Shown: piece by piece, positions 17,292 to 26,455 of the stretch
Numbering within the stretch: the first letter of the stretch is position 1
Layout: each line of letters starts with the position of its first letter
From: Erythrobacter sp. F6033
Lineage (GTDB): Bacteria; Pseudomonadota; Alphaproteobacteria; Sphingomonadales; Sphingomonadaceae
Assembly (NCBI RefSeq): GCF_023016005.1
Contig: NZ_JALKAZ010000001.1
Span: forward strand, 124,001 to 188,000
Direction of reading: 5' to 3'
DNA length: 64,000 nucleotides
The notes under the pieces: generated by a model
What the model was told of the DNA's origin: nothing
Database searches by the model: none
What the model saw: the letters and a program-made list of their open reading frames with translations, nothing else
Position numbers and translations under genes: made by a program

Positions 17292-18302
17292 ATGACTAGC
17301 TTCCCAAAGAGCGCGGCCATGATGCAGCGCGGTATCGATTTTCTTGGCTGCGAAACTGCAATCCTTTGTGGTGCGATGAGTTGGGTTTCCGAGCGCAATC
17401 TTGTTTCGGCAATCTCCAATGCCGGTGGATTTGGTGTGATCGCTTGCGGAGCGATGACGCCTGAGTTGCTCGATGGTGAGATCGCCGCGACCAAGGCCAT
17501 GACTGATAAGCCGTTCGGTGTGAATCTGATCACGATGCATCCGCAGATTTTCGATCTTATCGAGGTTTGCAAGAAGCACGGTATTGCTCATGTTGTGCTG
17601 GCTGGCGGGATCCCGCCAAAGGGTAGCGTTGAGGCGATCAAGGAATTCGGCGCAAAGGTAATTGTCTTTGCTCCCACACTGGCTTTGGCCAAAAAGCTTT
17701 TGCGATCCGGCGGCGACGCGCTGGTTATCGAAGGTATGGAGGCGGGCGGCCATATCGGGCCTGTATCGACCAGCGTTCTGGCGCAAGAATTTCTTCCCGA
17801 GCTTGCCAAAGATCATATCGTCTTCGTTGCCGGTGGGATTGGCCGGGGCGAGGCGATTGCAAGCTATCTCGAAATGGGCGCTTGCGGCGTTCAGCTTGGC
17901 ACTCGGTTCGCCTGTGCCTCCGAAAGCATTGCTCATGAGAATTTCAAAAAGGCGTTCTTCCGCGCCAAAGCACGCGACGCCGAAGCAAGCGTTCAAGTCG
18001 ATCCTCGTCTGCCCGTGATCCCGGTGCGTGCACTGAAGAACAAAGGCACTGAAGAGTTTACCGCAAAACAGATCGAGGTCGCAGGACTGCTTGACCGCGA
18101 AGAGGTCGATATGGGCGAAGCCCAGCTGCAGATCGAGCACTACTGGGCCGGTGCATTGCGCCGCGCAGTGATCGACGGCGATGTGGAAAATGGCTCTCTT
18201 ATGGCTGGCCAGAGCGTCGGCATGGTCAAGACCGAAGAGCCGGTCGCTGACATTATCGCCGAACTCATGCAGCAATGCGAAGCAGCTCTAACTGGCCGTT
18301 AG
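17292..18302 (+). CDS. Nitronate monooxygenase / 2-nitropropane dioxygenase family FMN protein
   Basis: A 336-aa FMN-dependent TIM-barrel protein. ILCGAMSWVSERNLVSAISNAGGFG forms the N-terminal FMN edge, ALVIEGMEAGGHIGP contains the family's EGxEAGGHxG motif with the catalytic-type His, and VFVAGGIGRGEAIASYLEMGACGVQLGTRF is the phosphate-binding end. Members oxidise nitronates or act as FabK-like enoyl-ACP reductases; the substrate is not determined. It sits between purT and purU, 20 bp after one and 1 bp before the other, so it is probably co-transcribed with them. Confidence 0.88.
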   Translation: MTSFPKSAAMMQRGIDFLGCETAILCGAMSWVSERNLVSAISNAGGFGVIACGAMTPELLDGEIAATKAMTDKPFGVNLITMHPQIFDLIEVCKKHGIAHVVLAGGIPPKGSVEAIKEFGAKVIVFAPTLALAKKLLRSGGDALVIEGMEAGGHIGPVSTSVLAQEFLPELAKDHIVFVAGGIGRGEAIASYLEMGACGVQLGTRFACASESIAHENFKKAFFRAKARDAEASVQVDPRLPVIPVRALKNKGTEEFTAKQIEVAGLLDREEVDMGEAQLQIEHYWAGALRRAVIDGDVENGSLMAGQSVGMVKTEEPVADIIAELMQQCEAALTGR

Positions 18303-18303
18303 C

Positions 18304-19170
18304 ATGGCCAGCACTTTGATCCTTACCCTCAGCTGCGAAGATCGACCTGGAATTACCGCTCGGGTCACGGGATTCTTGTTTGAGCGCGGCTGCAATATAC
18401 TGGACGCGCAGCAGTTCAACGATCGGTCAGATGCCGGTTCGATTGACCGTTTCTTCATGCGCGTAGCATTCGATCCGACTGGTACGAGTGCGGATAGTCT
18501 TCGCGCTGCTTTCACGAAATTTGCAGCCGAATACGCAATGGTTTGGAAGATCGCGGCACAGGATCGTCCTCGAAGAACGATTATCATGGTGAGCAAATTC
18601 GATCATTGTCTGGTCGATCTTTTGTATCGCTGGCGGACTGGCGAGCTGAGTATCGATCCTGTCGCGATCATTTCCAACCATCCGCTAGACGCGATCACCG
18701 ATATCGATCTAAGCGGCATTCCTTTTCATCATCTCCCGGTCACCAGAGAGACTAAGGCAGATCAGGAAGCGCAAGTGCGCCGGATTGCGGAAGACACCAA
18801 TGCCGAGCTCGTTGTGCTTGCGCGCTACATGCAGATTTTCTCGGATGAACAATCGACGCACTTTTCCGGTCGATGCATCAATATTCATCACAGCTTTTTG
18901 CCTGGTTTCAAGGGGGCGAAGCCATACCACCAAGCACACGAGCGCGGCGTCAAGATCATCGGCGCGACTGCCCATTTCGTGACGTGCGATCTTGATGAGG
19001 GGCCTATCATCCATCAGGACGTTGAGCGGATTACTCATGCTGACAGTGCCGGAGATCTGGTGCGCAAAGGACGCGATATCGAACGCCGTGTCCTCGCCGA
19101 AGCGGTGCGGCTCTTTGTCGAAGAGCGTGTGCTCATGAACGGCAATCGAACTGTGATTTTCCGCGACTAG
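18304..19170 (+). CDS. purU: Formyltetrahydrofolate deformylase
   Basis: Hydrolyses 10-formyl-THF to THF and formate. The 288-aa protein has an N-terminal ACT domain (LILTLSCEDRPGITARVTGF, about residues 4-85) and a formyltransferase-fold domain with NIHHSFLPGFKGAKPY (catalytic Asn/His) and CDLDEGPIIHQD (catalytic Asp). Length is normal. In enteric bacteria PurU supplies formate to PurT. Here the two are in one gene string, which supports the same partnership. Confidence 0.95.
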   Translation: MASTLILTLSCEDRPGITARVTGFLFERGCNILDAQQFNDRSDAGSIDRFFMRVAFDPTGTSADSLRAAFTKFAAEYAMVWKIAAQDRPRRTIIMVSKFDHCLVDLLYRWRTGELSIDPVAIISNHPLDAITDIDLSGIPFHHLPVTRETKADQEAQVRRIAEDTNAELVVLARYMQIFSDEQSTHFSGRCINIHHSFLPGFKGAKPYHQAHERGVKIIGATAHFVTCDLDEGPIIHQDVERITHADSAGDLVRKGRDIERRVLAEAVRLFVEERVLMNGNRTVIFRD

Positions 19171-19180
19171 GGATAGAGCC

Positions 19181-19582
19181 ATGATTGTCGAACGACTTGA
19201 CCATGTGAACATCATCACTGACCGTCTGTCGGAGACGGCCACCTTTTACGCCGACTTGCTCGATTTAGAGGAACGAGACGGTCCGCCACATATGAAGCCG
19301 GATCAGGTGCGTTGGATGTATGATCAGAACGGGATTGCCATTCTGCATCTCAATTCAGTCGATTTCCCGCGCAAGTATGATCGGAATGTTGATTCCGGAG
19401 CAGAGACTGGCGCGATCCATCATGTCGCTCTGCGCTGCACCGGATTTGAGGAAGTGACATCGCGGCTGGATGCGCGCGGCGCCGACTACAAGATCAACGA
19501 CATGCCATCGTCGGGTCTGAGGCAAATATTCACTTCAGACCCAAACAATGTCCTGCTCGAGCTCAATTTCTTTGGCGAGTAA
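19181..19582 (+). CDS. VOC (glyoxalase/extradiol dioxygenase) superfamily protein
   Basis: A 133-aa single-domain VOC protein: IVERLDHVNIITDRLSETATFYADLLDLE forms the first beta-alpha-beta unit, and AIHHVALRCTGFEEVTSRLD with VLLELNFFG forms the second. His8, His in IHHVA and Glu in LLELN are in positions used for metal binding. The substrate is unknown; lyases, dioxygenases and resistance proteins share the fold. It follows purU by 10 bp and converges on the PQQ dehydrogenase with a 9-bp gap. Confidence 0.88.
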   Translation: MIVERLDHVNIITDRLSETATFYADLLDLEERDGPPHMKPDQVRWMYDQNGIAILHLNSVDFPRKYDRNVDSGAETGAIHHVALRCTGFEEVTSRLDARGADYKINDMPSSGLRQIFTSDPNNVLLELNFFGE

Positions 19583-19591
19583 CCCTGCTGA

Positions 19592-21757
19592 TTATCGCCG
19601 GGCTACCTTTTCGGGCTCTTCCATCACTTTGTCCTGATTGGCGCGGAAGATGACATATTCGCGGATCGCCTGAATCTCTTCCTTGCTGAGCGATTCAGCG
19701 AAAGAGACCATGCCGTTATCTTTCAGGATACCGCCATGGACGACCGCCTCCCATGCGCCTGCATTGCCAAGCGAACCCGCGCGTCGCAGATCAGGCAGCA
19801 CGGTCGAGCCGACTGCCGCTGGCGCATGGCACACAGCGCAATAGCGGGCGTATTTCTCGGCCCCGAGAGCAATCGTTTCTGCGCTTGCACGGCTAGGCGG
19901 TGGATCAAGCGGCAGTTTGGCCAGCTCTACTTCGGCAGGCAGTTCACCGTCCGCTCCAAGCTTGAACACCAACAGACGGCTCACATTGCGCACAGGCGCT
20001 TTCGTGTTCAGCAATTCACCATCGACGGTAATCGCATAGGCGCCGCCCCAGCCGGCCAGAACAGCCACATATTGCTCGCCATCGACCGTATAGGTGATGG
20101 GTGGTGCAACAACGCCGGTTTGCGCGCCAAAGCTCCAGAGTTTTTCACCTGAGCCCGCGGCGTAGGCGTTAAACTCGCTGCCTGCGGTGCCTTGGAACAC
20201 AAGGCCTCCTCCGGTTGCCAGCAAGCCGCCGTTCCATGGGCCGGGATGCTCGACAGTCCATTTTGCTTCTTGAGCGACCGGGTCCCAAGCGACCAGCATT
20301 CCTCGCAGCGTTCCTGCAACTTCGCGGCGTATGCCCATGTCAGGGGGAAGATCGCCCGCGCCCAGATTGAAGCCGACATTGAAGCCGCGTGCACGGTCTG
20401 GCTTCCAGTTTTCTTCCGGAGCATAAACCATGCCTGCTTCGAAAGCGGGAATGTAGACGAGGTTTTCGTCAGGATGATACGCCATCGGGTGCCAGTTGTG
20501 GCCGCCCAATGCGCCCGGTGTCACGATGGCGGGCTGACCAGTCTTATCGATCCGGGTTTCCGGATTTTCGATCGGCCGTCCATTCTCATCAATGCCAGTC
20601 GCCCAATTGACGGCCACATATGGCTCGCCGCTGATGAATTCTCCGGTTGCCCGGTCGATCACATAAAAGAACCCGTTCTTCGGTGCCTGCATCAATACCT
20701 GACGCTCTTCGCCGTCGACCTCCATGTCTGCGAGCACGATGTGTTGGGTCGCTGTGTAGTCCCACGTCTCGCCTGGAGTTGTCTGATAATGCCAGACATA
20801 CTCGCCGGTATCGGGACGGATCGCCACTATGCTCGAGAGATAGAGGTTGTCCCCTTCACCGGTGCCGTCTTCACCCGGAGAGCGGTATGCACGGTTCCAA
20901 GGTGACCCGTTGCCAACGCCAATATACAGCAGATTGAGATCAGGGTCGTAAGCCATGGAATCCCAAACCGTGCCGCCGCCGCCAATCGCGTCATTTCCGG
21001 CCAGCACTTCGGTGTTCCATGTCTCGGCCGCGTCTTGAAGGTATTGCGGGCTTTCCCCGCCTTCATTGCCATCCGGCACAGTGTAGAAACGCCAGAGTTC
21101 GCTGCCATCATTGGCGTCATAGGCCGCGATATAGCCGCGCACGCCAAACTCAGCGCCGCCATTGCCGATGATGACTTTGCCATCGATAACGCGCGGCGCT
21201 CCTGTCACTGTGTAGCTTTGGGTCTGGTCGACGGTGACGGTTTCCCATTTTACCGCTCCTGTATCACGATCAAGCGCAACCAAGCGTCCGTCCAGTGTCC
21301 CGAGGAACAGGCTGTCACCCCATGCGGCAAGACCGCGATTGACGGTGTCACAGCATGCCTTGACGGCAGTCTCTCCGGGCACCTCTGGGTCATAGTCCCA
21401 TAGCGGCTCACCCGTGGCCGCGTTGAAGGCTTTCACCTTGCTCCACGCGGTCGTCACATACAGCTTACCATCCATGACGAGCGGAGTGGCTTCCTGACCA
21501 CGCGCCGTATCCATATCGGAGAACCAGGCCAGACCAAGATCGCCAACATTTTCGGCGTTGATCTGATCGAGCGGGGAAAATCTTTGTTCGGAATAATTGC
21601 GGCCATGCGTGATCCAGTTTGCATGATCACTATCCGCACCAACCAACATTGCAGCTGTGATACCGCCTTCGGTCTCTGCCTCGAAAATTTCGTTGCAAGC
21701 GGCCACAGACAGCGCGCCAAGCGCGAGTACAGGCAGCGCCCATTTCCTCATCGACAT
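19592..21757 (-). CDS. PQQ-dependent quinohemoprotein alcohol dehydrogenase, lipoprotein
   Basis: A 721-aa periplasmic oxidoreductase that oxidises alcohols with PQQ and passes electrons through its own heme c. The ATG at 21757 has a GGGAG site. MSMRKWALPVLALGALSVAAC is a lipobox signal. The eight-bladed propeller includes WITHGRNYSEQRFSPLDQIN, the vicinal-Cys site KACCDTVNRG and VWDSMAYDPDLNLLYIGVGNGSPWNR. The C-terminal cytochrome domain has CAVCH at about residue 632. Type II quinohemoprotein enzymes match in length. No pqq biosynthesis genes are in the window. Confidence 0.94.
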   Translation of the reverse strand: MSMRKWALPVLALGALSVAACNEIFEAETEGGITAAMLVGADSDHANWITHGRNYSEQRFSPLDQINAENVGDLGLAWFSDMDTARGQEATPLVMDGKLYVTTAWSKVKAFNAATGEPLWDYDPEVPGETAVKACCDTVNRGLAAWGDSLFLGTLDGRLVALDRDTGAVKWETVTVDQTQSYTVTGAPRVIDGKVIIGNGGAEFGVRGYIAAYDANDGSELWRFYTVPDGNEGGESPQYLQDAAETWNTEVLAGNDAIGGGGTVWDSMAYDPDLNLLYIGVGNGSPWNRAYRSPGEDGTGEGDNLYLSSIVAIRPDTGEYVWHYQTTPGETWDYTATQHIVLADMEVDGEERQVLMQAPKNGFFYVIDRATGEFISGEPYVAVNWATGIDENGRPIENPETRIDKTGQPAIVTPGALGGHNWHPMAYHPDENLVYIPAFEAGMVYAPEENWKPDRARGFNVGFNLGAGDLPPDMGIRREVAGTLRGMLVAWDPVAQEAKWTVEHPGPWNGGLLATGGGLVFQGTAGSEFNAYAAGSGEKLWSFGAQTGVVAPPITYTVDGEQYVAVLAGWGGAYAITVDGELLNTKAPVRNVSRLLVFKLGADGELPAEVELAKLPLDPPPSRASAETIALGAEKYARYCAVCHAPAAVGSTVLPDLRRAGSLGNAGAWEAVVHGGILKDNGMVSFAESLSKEEIQAIREYVIFRANQDKVMEEPEKVARR

Positions 21758-21866
21758 GTGATTGTTCTCCCTCTCGGCACGCATGGTGCCGCTTCAGTCA
21801 CCACTTGTCCATCGGTAAGCGCGCAGCCTATGCTGACATCCAAAGCAAACTGCAGGAGCGACGAGC

Positions 21867-22751
21867 ATGTGTGATGAGGCGAAACTCAAAAATTGGGCAA
21901 AAGACACTCTCAGCCGGAGACAATTCGGAGCGCTTGCCGGAGCCGCCGCCGTCGTGGCTTGCACGCCAGCAACCGGCGGAGAAGGCGAAGAGCTTCCTAG
22001 CCAACTTTCTATGTTCAGCGACGCAGTCTCTTTCCCGACCGAAGACGGCACGATGGATGGGTTTCTGATCTATCCCGAAGAGGGCGAAGAATATCCGGCG
22101 GCGATCCTTTGGCCTGATATCGCAGGCGTCAGACAATCCAAGGTTGAAATGGCAATGCGCCTCGCAAGCGAAGGCTATGCGGTGCTGGTGGTGAACCCGT
22201 ATTACCGTGATGTTGCAGGTGAGCAATTTGCCGACTTCGCAAGCTTCATCGCAGCAGAAGGTTTTTCCAAAGTGCGTCCGTGGCGTGAAAAGCTGGATGC
22301 AGAAGCCATTCAGCGTGATGCCAAGAGCATAGTTGCATGGCTCGATGCTCAGGAGCAGGTCGACACATCACGAGGCATCGGTACACAAGGCTATTGCATG
22401 GGCGGGCCATTCACTGTGTGGAGCGCAGCCGCGGTGCCAAGCCGTATCAAAGCGGCAGCGAGCTTCCATGGCGGAGGATTAGTGCGCCAAGACTATCCGT
22501 TTAGCCCGCATAGAGTGCTGAGCAATGCGGAGGCGGCTTTCCTTATTGCGGTCGCACAAGATGACGATGCTGAAGCGCCAACTGAGAAAACAGAATTCGC
22601 GAGTGCTGCCGAAGCGGCTGGCCGAACTGCCAAAGTCGAAGTCTATGCTGGGGATCACGGCTGGACTGTGCCAGACAGCCCGGCATATGCAGAACCGGCC
22701 GCTGAGAAGGCTTACGCCGACCTGCTGACGCTCTATTCGGAAAATCTCTGA
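21867..22751 (+). CDS. Dienelactone hydrolase family protein with Tat-type lipoprotein signal
   Basis: A 294-aa alpha/beta hydrolase. SRRQFGALAGAAAVVAC is a twin-arginine signal ending in a lipobox-like Cys, so export in folded form and lipidation are likely. The catalytic triad is visible: Cys in GTQGYCMGGPF, Asp in VAQDDDAE and His in AGDHGW, the dienelactone-hydrolase pattern rather than Ser. The substrate is unknown. AGGAG (21854-21858) precedes the ATG at 8 bp. It is divergent from the PQQ dehydrogenase gene. Confidence 0.9.
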   Translation: MCDEAKLKNWAKDTLSRRQFGALAGAAAVVACTPATGGEGEELPSQLSMFSDAVSFPTEDGTMDGFLIYPEEGEEYPAAILWPDIAGVRQSKVEMAMRLASEGYAVLVVNPYYRDVAGEQFADFASFIAAEGFSKVRPWREKLDAEAIQRDAKSIVAWLDAQEQVDTSRGIGTQGYCMGGPFTVWSAAAVPSRIKAAASFHGGGLVRQDYPFSPHRVLSNAEAAFLIAVAQDDDAEAPTEKTEFASAAEAAGRTAKVEVYAGDHGWTVPDSPAYAEPAAEKAYADLLTLYSENL

Positions 22752-22769
22752 GGCGTTGACCGCGCCGAC

Positions 22770-23735
22770 TTAACCAGCCGCGCGGTTTTTCGCGCGCTCG
22801 TTGCTTCGTCCGAAACGGCCAAATTTGCGGTAGCGGGTCATCCACTTGTCGAGGAACAGGCCGAGCGGACGCGGCTCAATGCCAAGGTCCGCGAAAGTCC
22901 GGTGCTCGCCGGAAACTGTGCTGCCCGGTTTTAGCAATGCCCATTGGTCCTTGCTCATTGGCGTGCCCGGCAGACTGGCGAACAGCGAGGACATTCCATC
23001 GGGCATGGCGATAAAGCGGCGGCTGCGCCCTTGTGCTTCGGCAATCCGCTCGTTGATTTGCATCATCGTAAGCGCTTCGGGGCCGCCCAGTTCATAGATG
23101 GCACCGCCATACTTTTCCGGGTCTTCCAAAGCGACCGCAATGGCTTCTGCAACATCATCTGCAAAAACCAGCTGTAGTTTCGCATCGGGGCCGAACACCG
23201 GAAGAACCGGCATCATCTCGATCATTTGGCCAAACATGTTGAGGAAGTTATCGTCTTTGCCGAAGACAATTGAGGGACGCATGATTGTCGCATTGGAGAA
23301 GGCAGCAAAGACGTTGGTCTCGCCTTTGGCTTTGCCGCGTGCATAGGCCGCGCTCGAGTTCTCATCTGGACCAATCGAACTGACATGGACGAAGCCTTTT
23401 ACGCCATTCTCAGCAGCGATCTTGGCCATGTCTCCGGGCGCTTCACCCATCAATTTTTCAAGATCACCGGTAAAATCACCGACGAGGTTGACCACATAGT
23501 CTGCACCGTGGAGCGCCGCTGCTACGCTTTCCTCGTTCGTGATATCGCACCGCGCGAATTGCAACTGGCCAAGATTGGCGAGCGGTTGCAGCGAATGCGC
23601 CTTTTCCGGATTGCGGCTGGCAATCCGCAAGCGCGCGCCGCGCTCTAGCAGGCTTTGCGCGACGTAGTTTCCGATATAGCCGCTGCCACCAAAGACAGTG
23701 ACGAGCTTTTCAGCGAGAGGCGAAGTGTTGGTCAT
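22770..23735 (-). CDS. NDUFA9-like atypical short-chain dehydrogenase
   Basis: A 321-aa NAD(P)-binding Rossmann protein of the complex I NDUFA9-like group. LVTVFGGSGYIGNYVAQSLLERG is the dinucleotide motif; FVHVSSIGPDENSSAAYARGKAKGE holds the Ser and YxxxK-like region; IMRPSIVFGKDDNFLNMF follows. Bacterial members are not complex I subunits in general; quinone- or lipid-linked redox roles have been proposed. The ATG at 23735 is placed from the conserved start; the ribosome site is weak, and ATG 23759 is an alternative. Confidence 0.88.
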   Translation of the reverse strand: MTNTSPLAEKLVTVFGGSGYIGNYVAQSLLERGARLRIASRNPEKAHSLQPLANLGQLQFARCDITNEESVAAALHGADYVVNLVGDFTGDLEKLMGEAPGDMAKIAAENGVKGFVHVSSIGPDENSSAAYARGKAKGETNVFAAFSNATIMRPSIVFGKDDNFLNMFGQMIEMMPVLPVFGPDAKLQLVFADDVAEAIAVALEDPEKYGGAIYELGGPEALTMMQINERIAEAQGRSRRFIAMPDGMSSLFASLPGTPMSKDQWALLKPGSTVSGEHRTFADLGIEPRPLGLFLDKWMTRYRKFGRFGRSNERAKNRAAG

Positions 23736-23882
23736 GATCGTATGATCCCGTGCGTTCATGCAATTCGTATCGAAGTGCCAATGCTTCAATGTGGCTCGGC
23801 TAGCAAGCGTTCCCGCGCTCAAATCGCAAAATGTCGATTTGATTGTCTGAGTAACAGCGACGCTGCTGCTGCGCTTGTCTCT

Positions 23883-24602
23883 CTAACAGGCTTCATCAGT
23901 AAAGGTGACCCATTGCGCTGCGGCGTCTTGATTTCGCGATGCTAGCACCGGAGTTACATCATTGAGAGTCCTACAAGAGAATTCGGCTCCGCGTGCTTCT
24001 GCATCGCGGGTGATCGCAACAAATGCCGCTGCCGGCAAAACTCTAGCCCCCCGTCTCAGGAAAGTATCGGGCCAGCGGTCGCTGCCACTCAATATCTCTA
24101 TAAGAGTTTGCGCCGCAGGATCCGCCACGCTCTCAAACAAAGTGCTGCCAATCTCTATCAGCAGCTCATCCTTTGTCCCGCTTTGCAGGAACAGCGCTGT
24201 GTATCGTTTCGCGGCCTCCGCTTCGTCACCGGCGGCAATCGCGAGGCGAAGCATTGCCTCTTGAGCAACCGGATCCCGCCAGCCACGCTTGGCTGCAATC
24301 TGAATTGTCAGGAAACCTTGCTCGTTCTGACCTGCTGCGAATTGCGCCTGAGCCAACAATCGTAACGATTCTGCTGGTATCGGTCGGCTTCGCACAAGGA
24401 ATCCAGCTTCTTCAACCGCACGTTGAGGATCGCTGGATTGCAGCGCGCTCGCCGCTAGTTGTGACTGAGCAAAACCGCGTGCGGGAGCAGGGACCGTTCC
24501 TGCCAATTGCGGCGCAAGCGCAGATTGCCTGTCCAGCTGCAGGGCAAATGTCGCGATGCCGATTGCCAGCAGGCAGACGTACCAGATCAACCTGCCAATC
24601 AT
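23883..24602 (-). CDS. Membrane-anchored TPR-like hypothetical protein
   Basis: A 239-aa protein from ATG 24602, which overlaps the stop of the upstream ligase gene (ATGA). One N-terminal membrane segment (LIWYVCLLAIGIATFAL) is followed by helical repeat pairs resembling tetratricopeptides (AESLRLLAQAQFAAGQNEQG and DPVAQEAMLRLAIAAGDEAE). No catalytic motif. Coupling to the O-antigen-ligase-like gene suggests a role in the same envelope process, for example as a periplasmic partner of the polymerase or ligase. Confidence 0.75.
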   Translation of the reverse strand: MIGRLIWYVCLLAIGIATFALQLDRQSALAPQLAGTVPAPARGFAQSQLAASALQSSDPQRAVEEAGFLVRSRPIPAESLRLLAQAQFAAGQNEQGFLTIQIAAKRGWRDPVAQEAMLRLAIAAGDEAEAAKRYTALFLQSGTKDELLIEIGSTLFESVADPAAQTLIEILSGSDRWPDTFLRRGARVLPAAAFVAITRDAEARGAEFSCRTLNDVTPVLASRNQDAAAQWVTFTDEAC

Positions 24603-25948
24603 GGTTTGCCCTCTGCGGATCTGCTCCCGATTCTCGCAAGCAAAAGGAAGGCAAAGCTTGCGACAGCCAGCATGGATTGATTGCGGAGAGGATAGTCGGT
24701 GATAGACTGCAAAGCGACAGCGATTAGGATTGCGCCTCCGGCCCAAGCAGCCCAACGCGTTTTTGAAAATTGAGCCTGCCATGCGAACCAAAGCACGGCG
24801 AGCAGCCAGAAGGCGATTAGGGCAATGCCTGCAATTCCTGCTTCAATAGCTACTTCGAGAAAATCGTTATGCGCACGTCCGGCGCGCCTTTCTGTCGCAT
24901 TCTCTAACGATTCATCGACCTGAATAACTTCGTCAAAAGCACCCATGCCCGCGCCAACTGGCCAATACCTCGATGCGGCATAGCCTGAATCCTCCCAGAT
25001 ATGTGTCCGCGCATCGCTGGTCGCATCGAAACGCTCGATGGTGTCACCAACTCTGCCCGGCGCAACCACGACAATTGCGGCCATGACCCCTAGGCCGAGT
25101 GCTAGTGGTCCAAAGACAACGAGACTGGTTTGGATTGATGGACTTGCTCGGTTTTGCTTGTTTCTATGATGCCACCAAAGAGCGCGGAACGTTGTAAGTA
25201 GGGCCGGAATTGCAACGAGCACCAGCGCGGTGCGAGAACGCGTCAGAAGGATGGCGACAAACAACAACGCGCATATCGCCAAGCGAATTGGCAATGCGGC
25301 AGAATGCGGCTTCGGCGTTGGCAGGATCGCTGCGAAGGAAAGCGCTGCGACCAGAAAAAGGCCGGTCGAATTCCGGTTTGCGAAAGTGCCGTAAAGGATA
25401 CCGTCTGGCCCGGGCTCTGGAAATATTTCGAAGCTAAGTCCGCCTTGCAGTGCTTGCGGTATTCCAATCACAACATTGATCATACCGAGCGCGACTATCA
25501 GCCAACCCAGTTTCAATAGCTGAGCGCGCGTCAAAGCCCAGCCGACCATGATTACCGTGAGAGGTACGATCATGCCTGTGAGGGCCACCGCCGTGCGGAC
25601 GGGGTCGACGCTCATTGGAGCCCAACCGCTTTTCCCGGTCAGCGCGAACGATTGCTGTACGAGGTCGCGCCCTGGCAGACTCTTCCAAAGACTTTCAGGC
25701 AGCGGTACGAGCTGAACGGTCGGAAGCAAGACCGAAATCGTAATTAGAATTCTTAGCGACAACGGTGCGGTTTTCCAGAAATCGGTGACCGCTGCCGTGT
25801 TCAATGCCAGTATAATGAGGGCGCCAATCTGGACCACCAGATTGGCGAGCCCATACCTTACACCGCCGCCGCCGAATGCCACCGCAAGGCAGATTAGAAC
25901 GCCAACAGCAATTAGAGGTGATCGGTCTTTGCGGTTGTCCCGGGCCAT
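24599..25948 (-). CDS. O-antigen ligase / Wzy_C family membrane protein
   Basis: A 449-aa protein with about ten to twelve transmembrane helices and a large periplasmic loop containing RAGRAHNDFLEVAIEAGIAG, the Wzy_C-type block with the conserved His. RSRTALVLVAIP is another family feature. These enzymes transfer or polymerise undecaprenyl-linked glycans at the periplasmic face. The family includes WaaL ligases, Wzy polymerases and protein O-glycosyltransferases, and sequence alone does not separate them. A second Wzy-like gene lies at 44744. Confidence 0.85.
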   Translation of the reverse strand: MARDNRKDRSPLIAVGVLICLAVAFGGGGVRYGLANLVVQIGALIILALNTAAVTDFWKTAPLSLRILITISVLLPTVQLVPLPESLWKSLPGRDLVQQSFALTGKSGWAPMSVDPVRTAVALTGMIVPLTVIMVGWALTRAQLLKLGWLIVALGMINVVIGIPQALQGGLSFEIFPEPGPDGILYGTFANRNSTGLFLVAALSFAAILPTPKPHSAALPIRLAICALLFVAILLTRSRTALVLVAIPALLTTFRALWWHHRNKQNRASPSIQTSLVVFGPLALGLGVMAAIVVVAPGRVGDTIERFDATSDARTHIWEDSGYAASRYWPVGAGMGAFDEVIQVDESLENATERRAGRAHNDFLEVAIEAGIAGIALIAFWLLAVLWFAWQAQFSKTRWAAWAGGAILIAVALQSITDYPLRNQSMLAVASFAFLLLARIGSRSAEGKP

Positions 25949-26007
25949 ATCAGGATAGCCGTCGGCAAAACGTAAGAGAATTCGCCGAAAGCAACGCGAA
26001 GCTGTGT

Positions 26008-26295
26008 TTATGCGCCGCGGGACTGATTGGGGGCTCTATCGGTTCCAGATCCACCGGACAGCAACACAAGGACCAAAGACGCGGCGAGAATACCGCCAAT
26101 AATCTCAACCCAAGCGCCAGCGATCTTCTCTTCATCATCATAGACGGCGCCGAAAATCGCACCAGCAGTCGAAGCTTCGGCTCCGTAAACGGTTCCATTA
26201 TCTCCGGCACGCGTATTGGCTTGGGCGGCAACCGGCGCGACCGCTAGGCTTGCGGTGGCAACGATCAAGGCAAGGCGAGATGCTGTTTTGATCAT
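26008..26295 (-). CDS. Small exported membrane-anchored hypothetical protein
   Basis: A 95-aa protein with a clean signal peptide (residues 1-25, cleavage near AQA-N), a Gly/Ala-rich middle with YDDEEKIAG, and a hydrophobic helix at about 63-82 (EIIGGILAASLVLVLL) followed by a short polar tail. No family recognised. It is 59 bp upstream of the ligase-like gene on the same strand and divergent from the lasso-cyclase-like gene. It is probably an accessory of the polysaccharide locus. It does not look like a lasso precursor, since it lacks a leader/core layout. Confidence 0.65.
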   Translation of the reverse strand: MIKTASRLALIVATASLAVAPVAAQANTRAGDNGTVYGAEASTAGAIFGAVYDDEEKIAGAWVEIIGGILAASLVLVLLSGGSGTDRAPNQSRGA

Positions 26296-26455
26296 GGTGT
26301 GTGTCCATCTGGCGTAAGGTCTGCAAAGATAGAGTAGTATCTCGAATAACTCAACGGAACCATAACGGTGCGGGATTTGCCGCTCGGGGTATCAGGGCTT
26401 ATTTCGGTGTAGTGGCGACTTCAGACCTCAATGTGAAGGAACGGGCGAAAACAGC

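Noticed and set aside
17277..18275. 332-codon minus-strand frame antisense to the nitronate-monooxygenase-like gene
   Set aside because: His/Cys/Asn-rich shadow composition with no domain; the plus strand carries a complete FMN enzyme.
26008..26295. The 95-aa exported protein as a lasso precursor
   Set aside because: Has a Sec signal peptide and a C-terminal transmembrane helix rather than a soluble leader and short core.
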